A stretch of DNA of 64,000 bases from Cryptomeria japonica (Eukaryota; Streptophyta; Pinopsida; Cupressales; Cupressaceae): contig NC_081406.1 of the NCBI RefSeq assembly GCF_030272615.1, positions 236,137,922 through 236,201,921 of the forward strand, written 5' to 3'. Under the pieces are notes generated by a model, which saw only the letters and a list, made by a program, of their open reading frames with translations, was not told where the DNA came from and made no database searches. Below are positions 46,539 to 58,931 of the stretch, piece after piece (within the stretch, counting starts at the first letter, position 1; each line of letters opens with the position of its first letter). A program made the translations under genes and the position numbers.

Positions 46539-49500
46539 TGTTAGAATCCCCTTTTGGTTATTTCAATTACTTTGTTATTTTTATATATATGTATATGTTT
46601 GAGAAGGTACACTTGAGGTGTGAACATTTTAGTGGCTACAAGTACAGGGCATTGACTCTACCTAGCTCTATAGGTCTGAGCATGCCCATATCCTAGATAG
46701 TTGTTTCAAGGGATAGCACACTGGTTGGGCATTAATGTTACCCATCCATAGCCATCATTCTAAATTGGATGATTTTTCTTAAGTTATATGATTATACCTT
46801 TGGCTACCAATGTCTTAATGTAAGGCTACCCTAATACATATTTTTAATGACTACTAAAAATTGTTTGTTCATAGTTAGTAATATGTGAATTGTTGTCATT
46901 TAATATGCATAAATTAAGGATATTTTAATCCTACTATGTTGAATTAATATTTAATTGTGAAATATGGCTTATATGTATTTGATTTAATCTAGAATGCATG
47001 ATTTTATATTTGGTGTCTTTTGGGGGTTAATTGGATTTATTAGTCTAATTTTGTTTTAATATTTTTATATTCACACTTCAAAATATGAGTTTATATTTGT
47101 ATTTTGGAGTTCATTTTCAGCACTTCATCTATTTTTCATAAATTTTGCTCCCAAAACCCTACATGTGAAAGTCAAATTGTTCTTTTGAGGAGACTGGATG
47201 GATGGAATTTTGTGGGGAGAGGCTCGTTTGAATCATGTTGGTAAACTATTTGGGCTATCCGATTTGCATGGCCTCTTTTGGCATGTTTGGCTATCATTTT
47301 AATTTTAAATTTTTCTTCCAATTGAAGGTATGAATTCTTAATTTCTCCATTGTTATTCAATTTGAGTGCTTAAATTTTATGCTTTCAAATTTGAGTATTT
47401 AGTTTCAATGTAGTCTTTCATTGAGTATTTGAATTTATTGTTTGAGTTTAAAAATTTTATGCTTTCAAATTTGAAAACATTAGTTTGCATGGGGAAACTA
47501 TGCCCAAATTTTATTATATGGGTGAAATGGAAACTTTATTTTATTTTTGTTTTGTGTAGTAGAGGACCGATAGGTTTTCTCGAATTTTTAACTTATGAAG
47601 TTTGAATTTTTAAGCTTTTTGGAGGTCCATCAATGGTGGATGGCCTCCATGACTGGTTTTTAGCCAAAGTGGATATATTTGTAAAAGTGATAATTTGATG
47701 TTCTAAATATTATTTTATTAGGTCAAGTGTTGATATTATATGTGTAAATTTTATTACTGGATTGATTCAAATACATTTTTTGGCAATATGGTCAATTACA
47801 TGTATTATGGTTCTATGTAAAATGGAAATTTGAATATGGTTATTTGATGTGCATTGAGAATTGTTGGGCTCAATTGATCAAGTAATTGGTCTTGCATATT
47901 GTTAACTTTATCATTTTGTTTCGTTTTTGGATTTCTTGATCCTAGGGTAGGTAATACGGTCAATGTTGGCAGTGGTGTCCAATGGGGGTCAAGACACAAA
48001 GGGATTTCCAAGGTAACTCATTAGGCATTTTAGTTAACCAAGTGAAAATAGTAATTAAAACTTCGGCTGGGATAACATATTAAACAATATTAAGTTAATT
48101 CCCCTCTCATGCCTTAAGTTCTCATATAGACTAAGGATGAGTTGGGAAGGCCTGATCATCCATGGGGCACTGATATGCATTGATAGAGTATCCTCATCTA
48201 TATGAGATGACTACTCAGTTCTATGTGAGTCATCCCTTTGAACTATGTGATGACACTCCTCGCTCTCATTTTCTATGTACCTAGCCCTATAGATACGAGT
48301 GTTGCAAGTTTGGTTTAAATTAGATATTGATCTGTTGTCATTGATATCAATATGCTTTGGCTGTCATTAGTGACTGGTTGGTATAGTTGATGTTGAGTTT
48401 CATTGTGTAGTTGTGTTGTGATATTTTCTCTGCATATCTTCTATAATATACATATATTCATGTGGTTTAGATATGTTTTTAAGCAGTGTTTCAAGATGCT
48501 AAATTCAAATTTTGGTTCTTCGAATAATTGTGCTAAGGAAGTTGCATTTACCAGTGTGTAATGATGTTTGACAATGTTTCCATGTGAAATGCATGCTCTG
48601 CATTGTTGAGGTTTTGGAGATAAGTCGATAATGTCCTTAGCTTCATTCTATTCAATTGACACAAGTTATTGGGCTTCAGAAGTGTGGTCTTAAAGTTCAA
48701 TGGTCTTTACTCTAAGTTTGGTTGACCTCAGGTGTTTACATTTCATGTTATTGCTATGATTATTATGGATCATTGTGTAACATGTATGATTCTTATTATG
48801 GTCTCAGTTAAGATGTTTTGTGGTCCACTTTACATTATTTCCCATCACAGGAATATTTAGTGCCACCAATATTTGAATTGTATGTGGTTAAGATTCTTAG
48901 TCGACCTTGGGAGATTTTGCATTTATGAGTATGATATAAATAAAGGATAATTTGTTGACGATGACATATTTGATGTGTGTGTGAAATGTGAGATGGAAAG
49001 GAAGTGAGTCGTGGCATATGTGTAAGTGATGAAGGTGTGTGAAAGAGGATCTATCTCCCTAATTGTTTTGATAAGTGTTGTTTGAGTTGGTGAAAAGTAT
49101 TGATCAGTGTGGACTTTCATGTGTTAGATACCAGAAGAAGTGAGTTGAAGGTATCTACAGATCTTACAGTTGTAGAGGTGCATCAGTGGTGGATTATTTT
49201 TTTATTGTTCTTCATCTGAGCAGTGAACCTCTCTTTCTTTCTTTTCGGCAGTGAGCCTTTCTTTGTAAAAATCACCTTAACAGGTGTCACCCTAACAGGT
49301 TCTCATCTATTGAGAATAGTATTCTTCATGGTTTTCCCCTTAATAGGGTTTTCCATGTAAAATTTAGTCATTCATTGTGTATGATATGGTATGTTTTTCA
49401 TGTTCTTTCATTCTCGTGTATATTTTTTGTGGATTAGATGATAAACTTAAGTTAATATGGATATGACTAAAGGAAAAAATTTGGATTTCTTTGTACAACT

Positions 49501-50195
49501 GATTCACCCCCCATCTTAGTTGTCTTGTGCGTAAGAATATTAAACAATTTCTATCAAAGTTTTGGTTCCTTGGAGAAGATCTTAACCCTTTGAGGAGATC
49601 TTGATGGCACACAAACTGATAATTTCTATGTTTGATAAACCCATCTATGCATCCTAGAAAGTGAAGATGCAAGGTTACCTAATGTCTCTTGGCTTTAAAT
49701 TTTGTATTTTTGTTACACAAAATAATATCAAGTCGTTGACTAGCATGAACACTCCAAATGAGATCAATTTATTTGAAGACAATGAAAAGGCAACATTTTT
49801 TATCTTTAGTTATATTTCTAAGACTGAATGAACAAAAGTTGTATCTATACAATCTTCTCATAAGGTTTGGAATAATTTCGAAAAGACTTATGAAGGAGAA
49901 GATACAATTAAACAAGCTAAGTTGCAAAATGCTAAAACTAAATATGAATGCTTGTAGATGGATGAAGAAGACAATATAACTAGATACTTACAAAAGATAG
50001 ATATTGTGGTAAAAGAGATCAGAGGTCTTGGTCAAATGTATTGAAATGGATATAATCTTTTTTTTTAGGATGATGGGTGTGAGATCATAAAAAGGTCTGG
50101 AATTGTGATTGCAACGGGAAAGAGGACATGTGGAAATGTTTATCAATTTATAATAGCTAACAGATATTACTTGATGGTCTAGAGAGAGGGAGAGA
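46539..50195 (+). mobile_element. Copia remnant with a long LTR (fossil)
   Basis: A probable 5' LTR of about 3 kb (46539 TGTTAGAATCCCC to about 49546) is followed by a degenerate primer-binding site and a gag region. It then jumps to a GAG-pre-integrase-like stretch near 50075-50185. The LTR end carries the usual ...TTCACCCCCC... phrase. The rest of pol and the 3' LTR are missing. It is heavily broken and old. It stops exactly where the duplicated terpene synthase block begins. Confidence 0.55.
49600..50040 (+). pseudogene. Copia gag remnant (fossil)
   Basis: EKTYEGEDTIKQAKLQ and DNITRYLQKIDIVVKEIRGL in the order seen in plant Copia gag (UBN2 group). Broken. Confidence 0.7.
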
Positions 50196-50534
50196 GAGGG
50201 GGAGAGAGCTTATTTTGTAGTGATAAAATTAGAACTTAATCAAGAAGATAAAATCCTCAAATAACCACTATAATATACACAAGAAAGTCTAATTACAATC
50301 TTTTACAATTTTGAATTAATATGCTATTAGATTGAAACACATGGAATCTTTCCATTTAACTCATTTGAATTTCATGAAATATATCTAAACAACATAACTC
50401 AATTTTTAATTTTATTTAAATGAAAATAAAAAACTATCAAGTGTCTAAGATTGCATAGAAAAGAAGAATATAATTTCTAATTCGAGTACCTTTTTACAAT
50501 TATTAAATGAGAAATTTAAATTTAAATTGGTATC

Positions 50535-51640
50535 TAGGGATGTTTCATCTATAACCATCTACTCCTTCTGCAAGTTAATTTCATCATTGACTCTCTTAAG
50601 GCAATTGGCGCTATTATGCATGGCTTCCTTACTGACCTCCACCAAACCCTTTAATTTTTTCTTCAATATTTCAATTTCTTTCTCTATCTTGTCAAATTTC
50701 ACCTCATGCTCAGTCTTCATAGTCTCGATGTCCTTCACAATTTGTTGGGAAAGAAAAAGTTCCCCTGTCTTATCTGGTGCAAGAATCTCAGTGAATGTGG
50801 CTATGAGATCTTACTGTTTCTGAATATTAATTTCCCCAAAGAACCATCAAAAATATTTTTCTTGATACATCTGTGATTTCCCCAGAAGCGAATCAACATC
50901 CTTTTCATTATATTTGTTCTCATTTGGGTCCACATTGAGAGGGATGTCGAGCTTTATTTCATTAGCCTCCTTGTCATGAATCAATGCCTTACCAGTCTTT
51001 TGTTTTTTCAGATTTTGTGGTCCCATAATGTGGGTCCGTGGAAAAGGGATTTTCTTCCTAGCAGCCCAGCTCAGAGGGGTTTTTCTGTTGCTACTAGTAA
51101 CAGGGGTGGTGTTTTTTAGGGGACCCTCATCCTTCGAGGGTTTTTATTTTGAATCCTCTAACACTTGGACATCATTCCAATCCATAGCTTTCTCACCCTC
51201 TGTATCATCAAACTCCATATCCGACACATCATGCACCTCCTAGCTGGGTTTTTCAGAGAGGGGGAAGGCTTGACCTCATGGGCATTCGTACACTCCATGA
51301 TTAAGATTATTAAATCCTCATGAAGAATCGGGTTGTCCTCATTCTTTGCATGCTTTCTAATAGATAACTCTAGGGACGATAACAAGTAAAACATAATAGA
51401 AATTCTCTTGTCATGTCTAAAATGATTCAAAATAGTGAAATGGTAACAAAAAATACTAGCAAAGCATCCATCGAGGGTAATTTACCTAATGATGAACTAT
51501 GGCATGTCCACCTAGAGACTCTGAAGGTCCAACCAGTTGTAGCCTCCATCTGGGTTCTTCTTAACCCTGCTTCTTTCACTAATGAATTAATTTGTTATAT
51601 ATGTATATATATTGAAACTAAAAAATAAATGAAATTAAGT
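50535..51640 (-). mobile_element. Gag-like/coiled-coil retroelement piece in copy 2 (fossil)
   Basis: Absent from copy 1 at the matching place (about 4495). On the minus strand, 51158-51430 resembles part of the ORF at 2417-3082 (NHF, ISI, NPILHEDLI). 50535-50823 reads as a coiled coil (LSQQIVKDIETMKTEHEVKF, EKEIEILKKKLKGLVEVSKE). A K/P/T-rich linker lies between them. It is the same protein architecture as 1335-3090. Broken. Confidence 0.5.
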
Positions 51641-51837
51641 TTAACTATATGAAATTAAGTTCAATATATATATAAACATAGACGTGAGAGAAAAAATCTT
51701 ATGAAAATTCCATGGCTATTTATTTCTTAGAGAAACATACACAAGTGTATATAATCATTTGGTACACATAGATGATGAATAAATCATATTTATTATGATA
51801 TATTACATATATCAAAGGACACCATTATTTTATTTTA

Positions 51838-51995
51838 TTTTATAAAAGTGAAAAATACCATGAAACTTTATTCATTATATAAATTTTACAATCTTGGTTC
51901 AAAGAGCACCGGTAGGAAAGAACTAGGCAAAGAAAACCTTTGGTCTCGCTCATGCAAAGGATGCCATTATTAATAACACATATGTAACCTAATTA
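51838..51995 (-). mobile_element. LINE 3'-end remnant next to the TPS stop, copy 2
   Basis: Matches the 3' end of the LINE at 21350-24546, including AAAAGTGAAAAAT.CCAT (forward) beside the A-rich tail and GGTTCAAAGAGC. It is longer than the copy 1 remnant at 4753-4832. Confidence 0.65.
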
Positions 51996-52000
51996 AAAAT

Positions 52001-52297
52001 TCACATAGGAACAGGTTCAATCATGGTTTTGGTTATAAGATTCTTTGTCTCAATGCCTGAAACACTAAATCCATCTCTTTCTCTATAGAGAAGCTAGAGA
52101 CCTTTTGATAAATCATATGAATGATCTTTGGCAATTATTGGAACATTATCAGTTTTAAAATATTCCCAATTTAATTCTTTGAGTTTTTCATCAATTAAAT
52201 AATTTAGATACTCTAATGCATCTTCCTCTATAGATCCTGGATGGTCTTTCCAATAACAAATTATACATGATATTACTTCTCCACGTTCTGCCTCAGC
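52001..52297 (-). pseudogene. TPS copy 2, exon 10 with one stop
   Basis: AEAERGEVISCIICYWKDHP ... [27 protein letters not shown], then TAG where copy 1 has CAA, then [20 protein letters not shown] and EPVPM. It keeps the four bases that copy 1 lost. Confidence 0.88.
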
Positions 52298-52423
52298 CTT
52301 CAAAAATAATATCATATTTTTCATAAATTTTCATATATAATTATTTTTAAATCAAACCAATTGATCATATGAATGAACAAATATGAAATTTTGAAACTTA
52401 AATTATCTAAACTTATAGTGTAC

Positions 52424-52672
52424 CTTGAAAGTCTTTGTGTCACCTCTTAATCTAAGGGTTAACCACAAGATCTCATTGAACCTTGACGGATAATCGATTT
52501 CTTTAATAGAATCATTAGAAATGGGAACATCTAATAAGAGTATAGGCTATAAGGTCACAACACGAGCCCAAAAGTTTACTTTTCAATTCTCTAAATATTC
52601 CTCCAAAGATGGTATATAACCCATAGCAAGCCACTTTGCTTATTGAAAGTAATCATCTATGTATACTTCCCA
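52424..52672 (-). pseudogene. TPS copy 2, exon 9 with three stops
   Basis: Same 249-base length as copy 1, so no net indel. Stops replace the glutamic acid after YFQ, the glycine after LEN and the glutamine after VVTL. The acceptor reads AA instead of AG; the donor GTACAC is intact. Confidence 0.88.
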
Positions 52673-52782
52673 TTGTATTTAAACAATATTCCAAGTTAAT
52701 ATTAATACTTTATATTGATTAAATTCCTAAGAACAATAGAAAATAATATTCAAAATGAATATTAAATCAAATATCCATAAAA

Positions 52783-52975
52783 AATTAGGGATGACCCTAC
52801 ACTACAATGGTTCTTGTCCGCCTAGTGTTAATGTTGGGTTCTAAGTTCAATTCCCACCTGAGTTGGTTTGGATGATGATAAATGGGTGAGAGAGGATGGA
52901 GTTGGGAGAATGACCAATGAAAAAAGAAAGGATTGTGGTGGGTGGGTCAATGACAGTAGGAGATTGATAGAGATG
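52783..52975 (+). mobile_element. SINE-like head in TPS intron, copy 2 (truncated)
   Basis: Matches 5645-5840, including GGGTTCTAAGTTCAATTCCC. A deletion then removes the rest up to the equivalent of 6680. Confidence 0.4.
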
Positions 52976-54098
52976 ATGTCCTTTTTTCTCCATCCTTTAT
53001 AACTAGACAAGTCATATGAAATAAATATCTCTCGTTCACTTGGGTTTGTAGATTAAATATTTTTTTAATCCATTGTTATCCTATTTTTTCACCCTATTTA
53101 ATTTCTCTTTCATTGAGATTTTTTTCTTCATGACATTCATTTAGGTCATGATAGTTTCCTAGCTTCTTAGATATTGGCATCATTCAAACACCTCATTTGG
53201 AGTTGCCTATATTAATGGAGTTCTCAAACTAGATTTATTTTATATTTTTTTATTTAATCTAGTATCAATTTCCTGCAAGTCTATTTTATTTGAAGCCACA
53301 ACACCTTCACCTAATTACATGGTTATAATTTCTAGTTTCTCAATAGATGTTTGATTTTGTTTTCGACTCTAGATTAGTATAAATTAAATTATTTTAATGG
53401 AAGTGCTAGATGTTTTATTTTCATAATAAATTTTTTCATGCTTACTTATTTTTATCATTATAAATAGTCACAAATGAACTAATTTGAACTATAATTTTTA
53501 TGTGTTTAACAAACCTAGTCAATAAACTGAGTGTTTTTTGCACTCTTAGTAAAGTACTACTCAAAGAATTCTACCATCATTTTATGATTAATGGAACCAC
53601 TCACACAATAATAGTTTTTTATCATCATCTCCTTAGTGGAGGGGTTGGAATAATTCCTCTTAGGAAATTATTCTAGTGATATGTGAGGTCATATCAAGGA
53701 GTTAATTTTTCTTTATTAACCTACCTAAGAAACATTGTTGTTTACTGTAGTTCAATACCCTCAAGATGGCTAGGAATACCCTAAAATTCATTTTAAAGTG
53801 TCACCCTATTGAATTCTACATTAGTAGGAGGAGACACCTCTCCCTCCTCCTAGTGCACTAGCATGTTCTTAGTGATATGATGGGTAATGTACTCCTTACT
53901 TTAGTTTTTTTTCTTTGATTCTAGTTTTCAATCAATTATATTTTGGTAGGTCATCCACACCTACCAATTTTGTTTCATGTAAACTTTCTATTATATACAC
54001 CTATAATTCTAAGATTAATAAAAATATAAGGTTAGAAAGCTAAAATTAAAAAGGAAACAAACATAGAATAGTAAATAATAAAAATAAAAGGTAAGTCC

Positions 54099-54882
54099 TG
54101 TTAGGGGTCCCACAGATACTGAGGGGGGGGGGGGGTGAATTAGCATCTGACCGGTAATTAGAATTTCTTAACTTAAAACATGCAGAACATAATATAACAG
54201 TGTACCGGTATGAAAGAAATAATGCAATAAACAGAATCAAGAACATCCACATGAAGAGCACACCATAACACAAGGTTTTAATGAGGAAACCTCGGTGGGA
54301 TTTGTGACCCACAATATTCACTCATTGTCCAATAAGAGAATATTACCTACAATAGGGGCCTGCACATGCAGGAAGGCCAACTGCTTAGAGCTCACCGCTC
54401 AATGTGAAGTCACATTGACTTACAATAAGGATTATACAAATCTGATATCTTGTACTGCTTTACAATAGCATCTTCAATGCCTGATTCAGTACTAGTTCCT
54501 GATCTGTTCTTTACATATACCTCTTGACTTATATTTCGCACATTAGGTTTGCCTAATATTTTCCTTAATGCTTCTTACATCACTTCTCAAATGTCTATAA
54601 TGATCTCTTGTATATATAAGAGTCATTTTACAATTTGCCAAGTCGGCTTACACATTTTTACAATAATAAAAAAAATATAATATAACAAAATCCTGTCAGG
54701 CCTCTGTGCTGGTATACTTCCTTTCTTCTATGTCGGTGTTGGTGTCCTAAGTGCTAGTGTAGATTGTGTTTTGCTGATGTCGGTATAATGTCTTTGCCGG
54801 TGCCATAGGATTGCAATGTTTCCATCAATGACAAAACCTTCAATCACATACAATGTCTCATTGGAGTGTGCATATGCCAACA
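54099..54882 (-). repeat. 3' LTR of the TR-GAG element
   Basis: 784 bases; preceded by AGTCC. It includes a G11 run near 54122. It is followed in forward orientation by the polypurine complement ATCTCCCCCTTT. Confidence 0.93.
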
Positions 54883-55073
54883 ATCTCCCCCTTTGGTATT
54901 GATGGCAACACTCATGAGAAATTTCAAAAAGTATCCAAAAATGTGTAGTCCAAAAATGTGTGTGCTCCCCTTGAGGATATGATTCCTATCTGTGATTTGA
55001 ATTTTCTCATCCCACTACTCCCCCTTTGGCATCAATGACAAAGGTTGTCAAGATGTTAATAGAGTTTGTAGTT

Positions 55074-56246
55074 TCAACCTTGTAGCTGGATAGTTATAAT
55101 CTGAAAAAGATGTCCCAAAATTAACTTTATACTATCCATAAACTTCTTGCTATCCTTTATTGTTGTTTCTATTCTCTTCACTGTACCGGTGAGATGCTGC
55201 AAATGCTCTGCCCGTGTTTTGCTTCCCTGTATTAGTGCCTCATAAATTTCCTTCCACAGAGATGCTAGATAGTCCAATCTTGGACTTAGTTTAGATCTCA
55301 AATGTTTTGCCTTACTTATTATTCTTTCTTTCTCCCTTTCCAGTTTGAGTAGTTCTTCCTCAAAATTTGTTATCTTTTCCTCAAAAGCTGATAGTGTATC
55401 AGGTGAGTTGACAAAATTATCTGCAAGTTTATTGATCTCATCCTATACCTTGCTTATTTTCTTGTCAATATCTACAGTCAAAAAGTTTGTTTTACAAGTA
55501 TCTTTGTACAGATTTTTGTACTCTTTCAACAAATTACATAATTCTGGTAGAAGTGTGTCAAAATCTCTATTACACTTCTTTATTTGCTCATCAAAGAATT
55601 TATGTTTTTCATCTTCTACTTTATCCTTCACTGAATCTTCCATTATTTTGTCAATGTTTTCTTTGATATATTTACACAGTGTATCCAGTTGTCCTAAAGA
55701 ATCTTTGTTATCTATATTACAGTTGGGACAAATTACCTTCAAAATTGGTATGGTATCATCAATTGCTTTGTAAGCCTGTGAGCTGCAGTCGATTATTTTC
55801 TTGATAGAATCTAGTAATACCTCAGTCACATTTGTTGATTTGAAGCCTGATGATGATCCAACAATCTAAGTACCGGTGGTAGTAACCAAGCTTGTATTGA
55901 CCTCTGGTAGGTTAGTTTGTGTCTGCATTTCTTTAAGCACTGGTTTTCCTACTTCACTAGTTGTCGGTGTCACTGTTTCCTTATGTACCTCTTCCGGTTG
56001 TTGTTGTTCTGAAGCCTTTTGCTCTGTTTGTTTCTCTGTATGATGAATTGCCTCAATCTGTGACTCAGTCTCTACCTTTTTCTCTTTATCTTCTGTCGGT
56101 TTATTAGTTTCCGCTGCTACCAGAGTCTTACTAGCCATATCTGACTTATCAGTTGAATCTTTGTCTACTACTATGTTGATCTTCTGAGTATCAACATTCA
56201 CAGTATATAGGACTTCAGAATTAGGATTATTGTCCTCTACATCCAT
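55074..56246 (-). CDS. Coiled-coil/acidic ORFs of the TR-GAG element (fossil), unknown
   Basis: Three neighbouring open stretches (55866-56246, 55443-55829, 55074-55301). The first is acidic and rich in T, E and Q with VDVEDNNPNSE near its start. The second and third are helical with heptad-like spacing (KEYKNLYKDTCKTNFLTVDI; AEHLQHLTGTVKRIETTIKD). They lie where pol would be in a complete element. No family was recognised. Confidence 0.5.
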
Positions 56247-56299
56247 ACTCTCAATTGCTGGTTGATCTTCAGTAGTTGTTGATTTTACCGGTGGAGTAT

Positions 56300-57172
56300 T
56301 TAAAAAGGTGGGGGTAAGTTGTCTCTAACTTTGATACTTGGTGGTCCACCAACTTTTCCTTTCCCCTTGTCTCTGTCTTTCTGATAAACCTTTATAGGTT
56401 TGGGGTTCCTGTATTCTTCTTGTTTTTCTTTTTCAACCAGCAATATATCCCATCCATTTTTTGTTTCCTCTATCACTTCATTAACTCTTCCTGCCATTAG
56501 TGAAATATGTTGGTGTGTAGTAGAGAATATTGACCGGTTTTCTTGAGCAATTAGGTTATCAATTTCTTGAGGAGAGTTTATTAGATATACAGCAAGTAAC
56601 TTTTCAATTTTTATTTTCTTATCCAATTCTATCACTGCTTGTCTTCTTGCCTCTAGTCTTTTGAATAATTCATCTGGTATTTCATTGACTACTTTCATCA
56701 AAAATTTCTTGTACATATCCATGTGCAATATAACACTATTTTCAACTTGCTCTTTTTCATCAGCTGTTAGAGTGTCATGTATTTTCTCTATATTCTTCAG
56801 TTTACCTTCCTCTGTGATTTCATTCAGCAGTATATCAAGAGGGGCCAAGTCTTTGTTTGTCCTTTTCTTCATCTTGGGTGTCAGCTTCTTCTTTGGTGTG
56901 GCCTTTCTAACCGGAGATCTCACTGCTTGTTGCTTTTGCCTTGTCCTCCTAGGTGAAGGTGTGGTTGCCGGTGAGGGATCTCTTTTTCTTATAACTCTTT
57001 TGAAAGTTACAGGCATGTCACTTCCTGAAGAAGTACCTACCGGTGATAGGTGAGTTTCAAGCTGTGGAGTTGCTAACTCATCCTCTATTATGCCAGTTTT
57101 CTTCAATACATCTTCTTTAATGGCTTTTGCTTGTCTGGACCCTTTCCTTACAACTACCTCAACCTTTTTCAC
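56300..57172 (-). CDS. Basic, helical ORF of the TR-GAG element (fossil), unknown
   Basis: 290 residues. Residues 50-110 are very basic and proline-rich (SPRRTRQKQQAVRSPVRKAT, PKKKLTPKMKKRT), a likely nuclear-localisation or nucleic-acid-binding tail. Residues 110-235 are helical (DILLNEITEEGKLKNIEKIH). The C terminus is basic again. There is no enzyme motif. Confidence 0.5.
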   Translation of the reverse strand: MKKVEVVVRKGSRQAKAIKEDVLKKTGIIEDELATPQLETHLSPVGTSSGSDMPVTFKRVIRKRDPSPATTPSPRRTRQKQQAVRSPVRKATPKKKLTPKMKKRTNKDLAPLDILLNEITEEGKLKNIEKIHDTLTADEKEQVENSVILHMDMYKKFLMKVVNEIPDELFKRLEARRQAVIELDKKIKIEKLLAVYLINSPQEIDNLIAQENRSIFSTTHQHISLMAGRVNEVIEETKNGWDILLVEKEKQEEYRNPKPIKVYQKDRDKGKGKVGGPPSIKVRDNLPPPF

Positions 57173-57402
57173 CCTTTTCTTTGATTGAATTTGTCTTTCA
57201 ATATTCTCTGCACTACCAAATACTTCTTCCTTTGGTTCTCTGGGGGCTCCAAAAGTGCTTTAGCATATGTTTCAACTATGTGATCATTTGTTTCATAGCC
57301 CATCTCAGTTACCCAAACTGTCCTTGGGATGACCGCTTCCATCCAGATTTCATCTTTCTTGATGACAAAGCATATATCATCTTTGTATTTGTCTACAATC
57401 TT

Positions 57403-58128
57403 CTATGATAACCTTACTCTTTTCTTCATTTTGGCTTTTAATGCTTGAAAAAAGTCATTAATATTGTTTTCCTTGTTCTCACCCATGTTATTGAATAGTT
57501 CAGTCAATTGTTTGCCTACCGGTATGTCATATCCAAGTTCTTTGTAACCTATACCAGGAACCTGTTTTGTATGTGTAGCATTAGACATACTAACAGATTT
57601 CCAAATCTGAGTTCCTTTCTTGTCCTTCTTGATCTTTCCAAGGTTGTCAATTAATTCATCCTTTAACCACTCACATATATCAATTTTTTCATTATCTATG
57701 ACCATGTCATAAGCACTCTTAATGCATAAACTTGAAACTGAATTGAGTCTATTAGCATGAGTAGCTTTATACCCTAAAATCATACTGGTGAACCTCACAT
57801 TGATATCTTTTACATCATTAACCCTTAGAGACCTCTTGTCAAATGTTGCACAAGTTAGGTTTATAACTAGGTCATTGGAAACCTTCTTGGTTTTATCTAG
57901 TCTCTTACCGGTGGTCGTAAACCCTATGATAGCTTTCATAGCTTCCTTGGTGATCTTATGGATTGCATCTAACCAAAAAAACTCTCCATGTACCGAGCTT
58001 AAAACTATCATAATCACATCTTTTGGAAATTCAGGAATGCTAAGGATCTCTGTAAATCCTAGGAACTCAATGATCTTGTGTTCATCCTTTACATTGCCGG
58101 TATTATCACATATCATGGTTTTATACAT
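57403..58128 (-). CDS. Mobile-domain-like ORF of the TR-GAG element (fossil)
   Basis: 241 residues. HGEFFWLDAIHKITKEAMKA near residues 49-68 and SVSSLCIKSAYDMVI near 130-144, followed by DICEWLKDELIDNLGKIKKD, form an all-helical pattern. In type and general layout it is like the ORF at 2417-3082. A small open stretch at 58113-58346 precedes it (PTIVEVIKRPRPVFQLVPE). Confidence 0.5.
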   Translation of the reverse strand: MYKTMICDNTGNVKDEHKIIEFLGFTEILSIPEFPKDVIMIVLSSVHGEFFWLDAIHKITKEAMKAIIGFTTTGKRLDKTKKVSNDLVINLTCATFDKRSLRVNDVKDINVRFTSMILGYKATHANRLNSVSSLCIKSAYDMVIDNEKIDICEWLKDELIDNLGKIKKDKKGTQIWKSVSMSNATHTKQVPGIGYKELGYDIPVGKQLTELFNNMGENKENNINDFFQALKAKMKKRVRLS

Positions 58129-58931
58129 GGTATTAATTTCTCATCTCCTAACTCTTCAATGTTGCAGTGGATGTACATTTTGGGGTCTTCAACATAAACA
58201 ACTCCCTTAGGAATTAGAGAAAAAGAACCTAAGGTATCATCGTTCTTTGCTATCTCGGGAACTAACTGAAATACGGGCCTAGGTCTTTTTATCACTTCAA
58301 CAATAGTAGGGTTTGCTATGTATTCAACTACAGAGGTGGATGCCATGATTAAATACGTTTTACTGCCTTGGAAGGATGATTGCTTGGAGTGTTCTTGCTT
58401 CTTGCTCGAAATGCCTTAGCTCGGAATATTCATGCTCTTTGAAAATTTGAAATCTTGATGAAATGAAATGGAGCCAAAACCTTAATTTTATAGTGTCTTT
58501 TCACCATCTACCACATTAATTGCATGTCGGTTAAGTATTCACTTAACATTGTTTACCAGTAATAAGTAATTTTCAACTTCTTATCTCTAACTGAGGGAAT
58601 CATAGCACATGTATCAATAGATTGCCAAACCCTCAAGGAAAATTTCTTCAACTAGGTGAAGAACTTCTTATTGGTGGAGCACTACTTTGTCCTTCCGATG
58701 AAGCATTGGTTAGTTCTATCTGTGGAGGAGTATTCCCAATATTTAGATCAACTTTTCTAATCCATTGTTTTGAGAATTCTTGCTTAACCTCTTCAACTTT
58801 TTATTTACCTTTCAAGCTAGAACTTTTGTTGTCTACCAGTGTTCCTTTACTTCTACAGAATTTAGTAATATGCCCAATCTTTTTACATACATAGTAGGTT
58901 ACATTATTCTTCTGAATAACTTTCCCATAAC

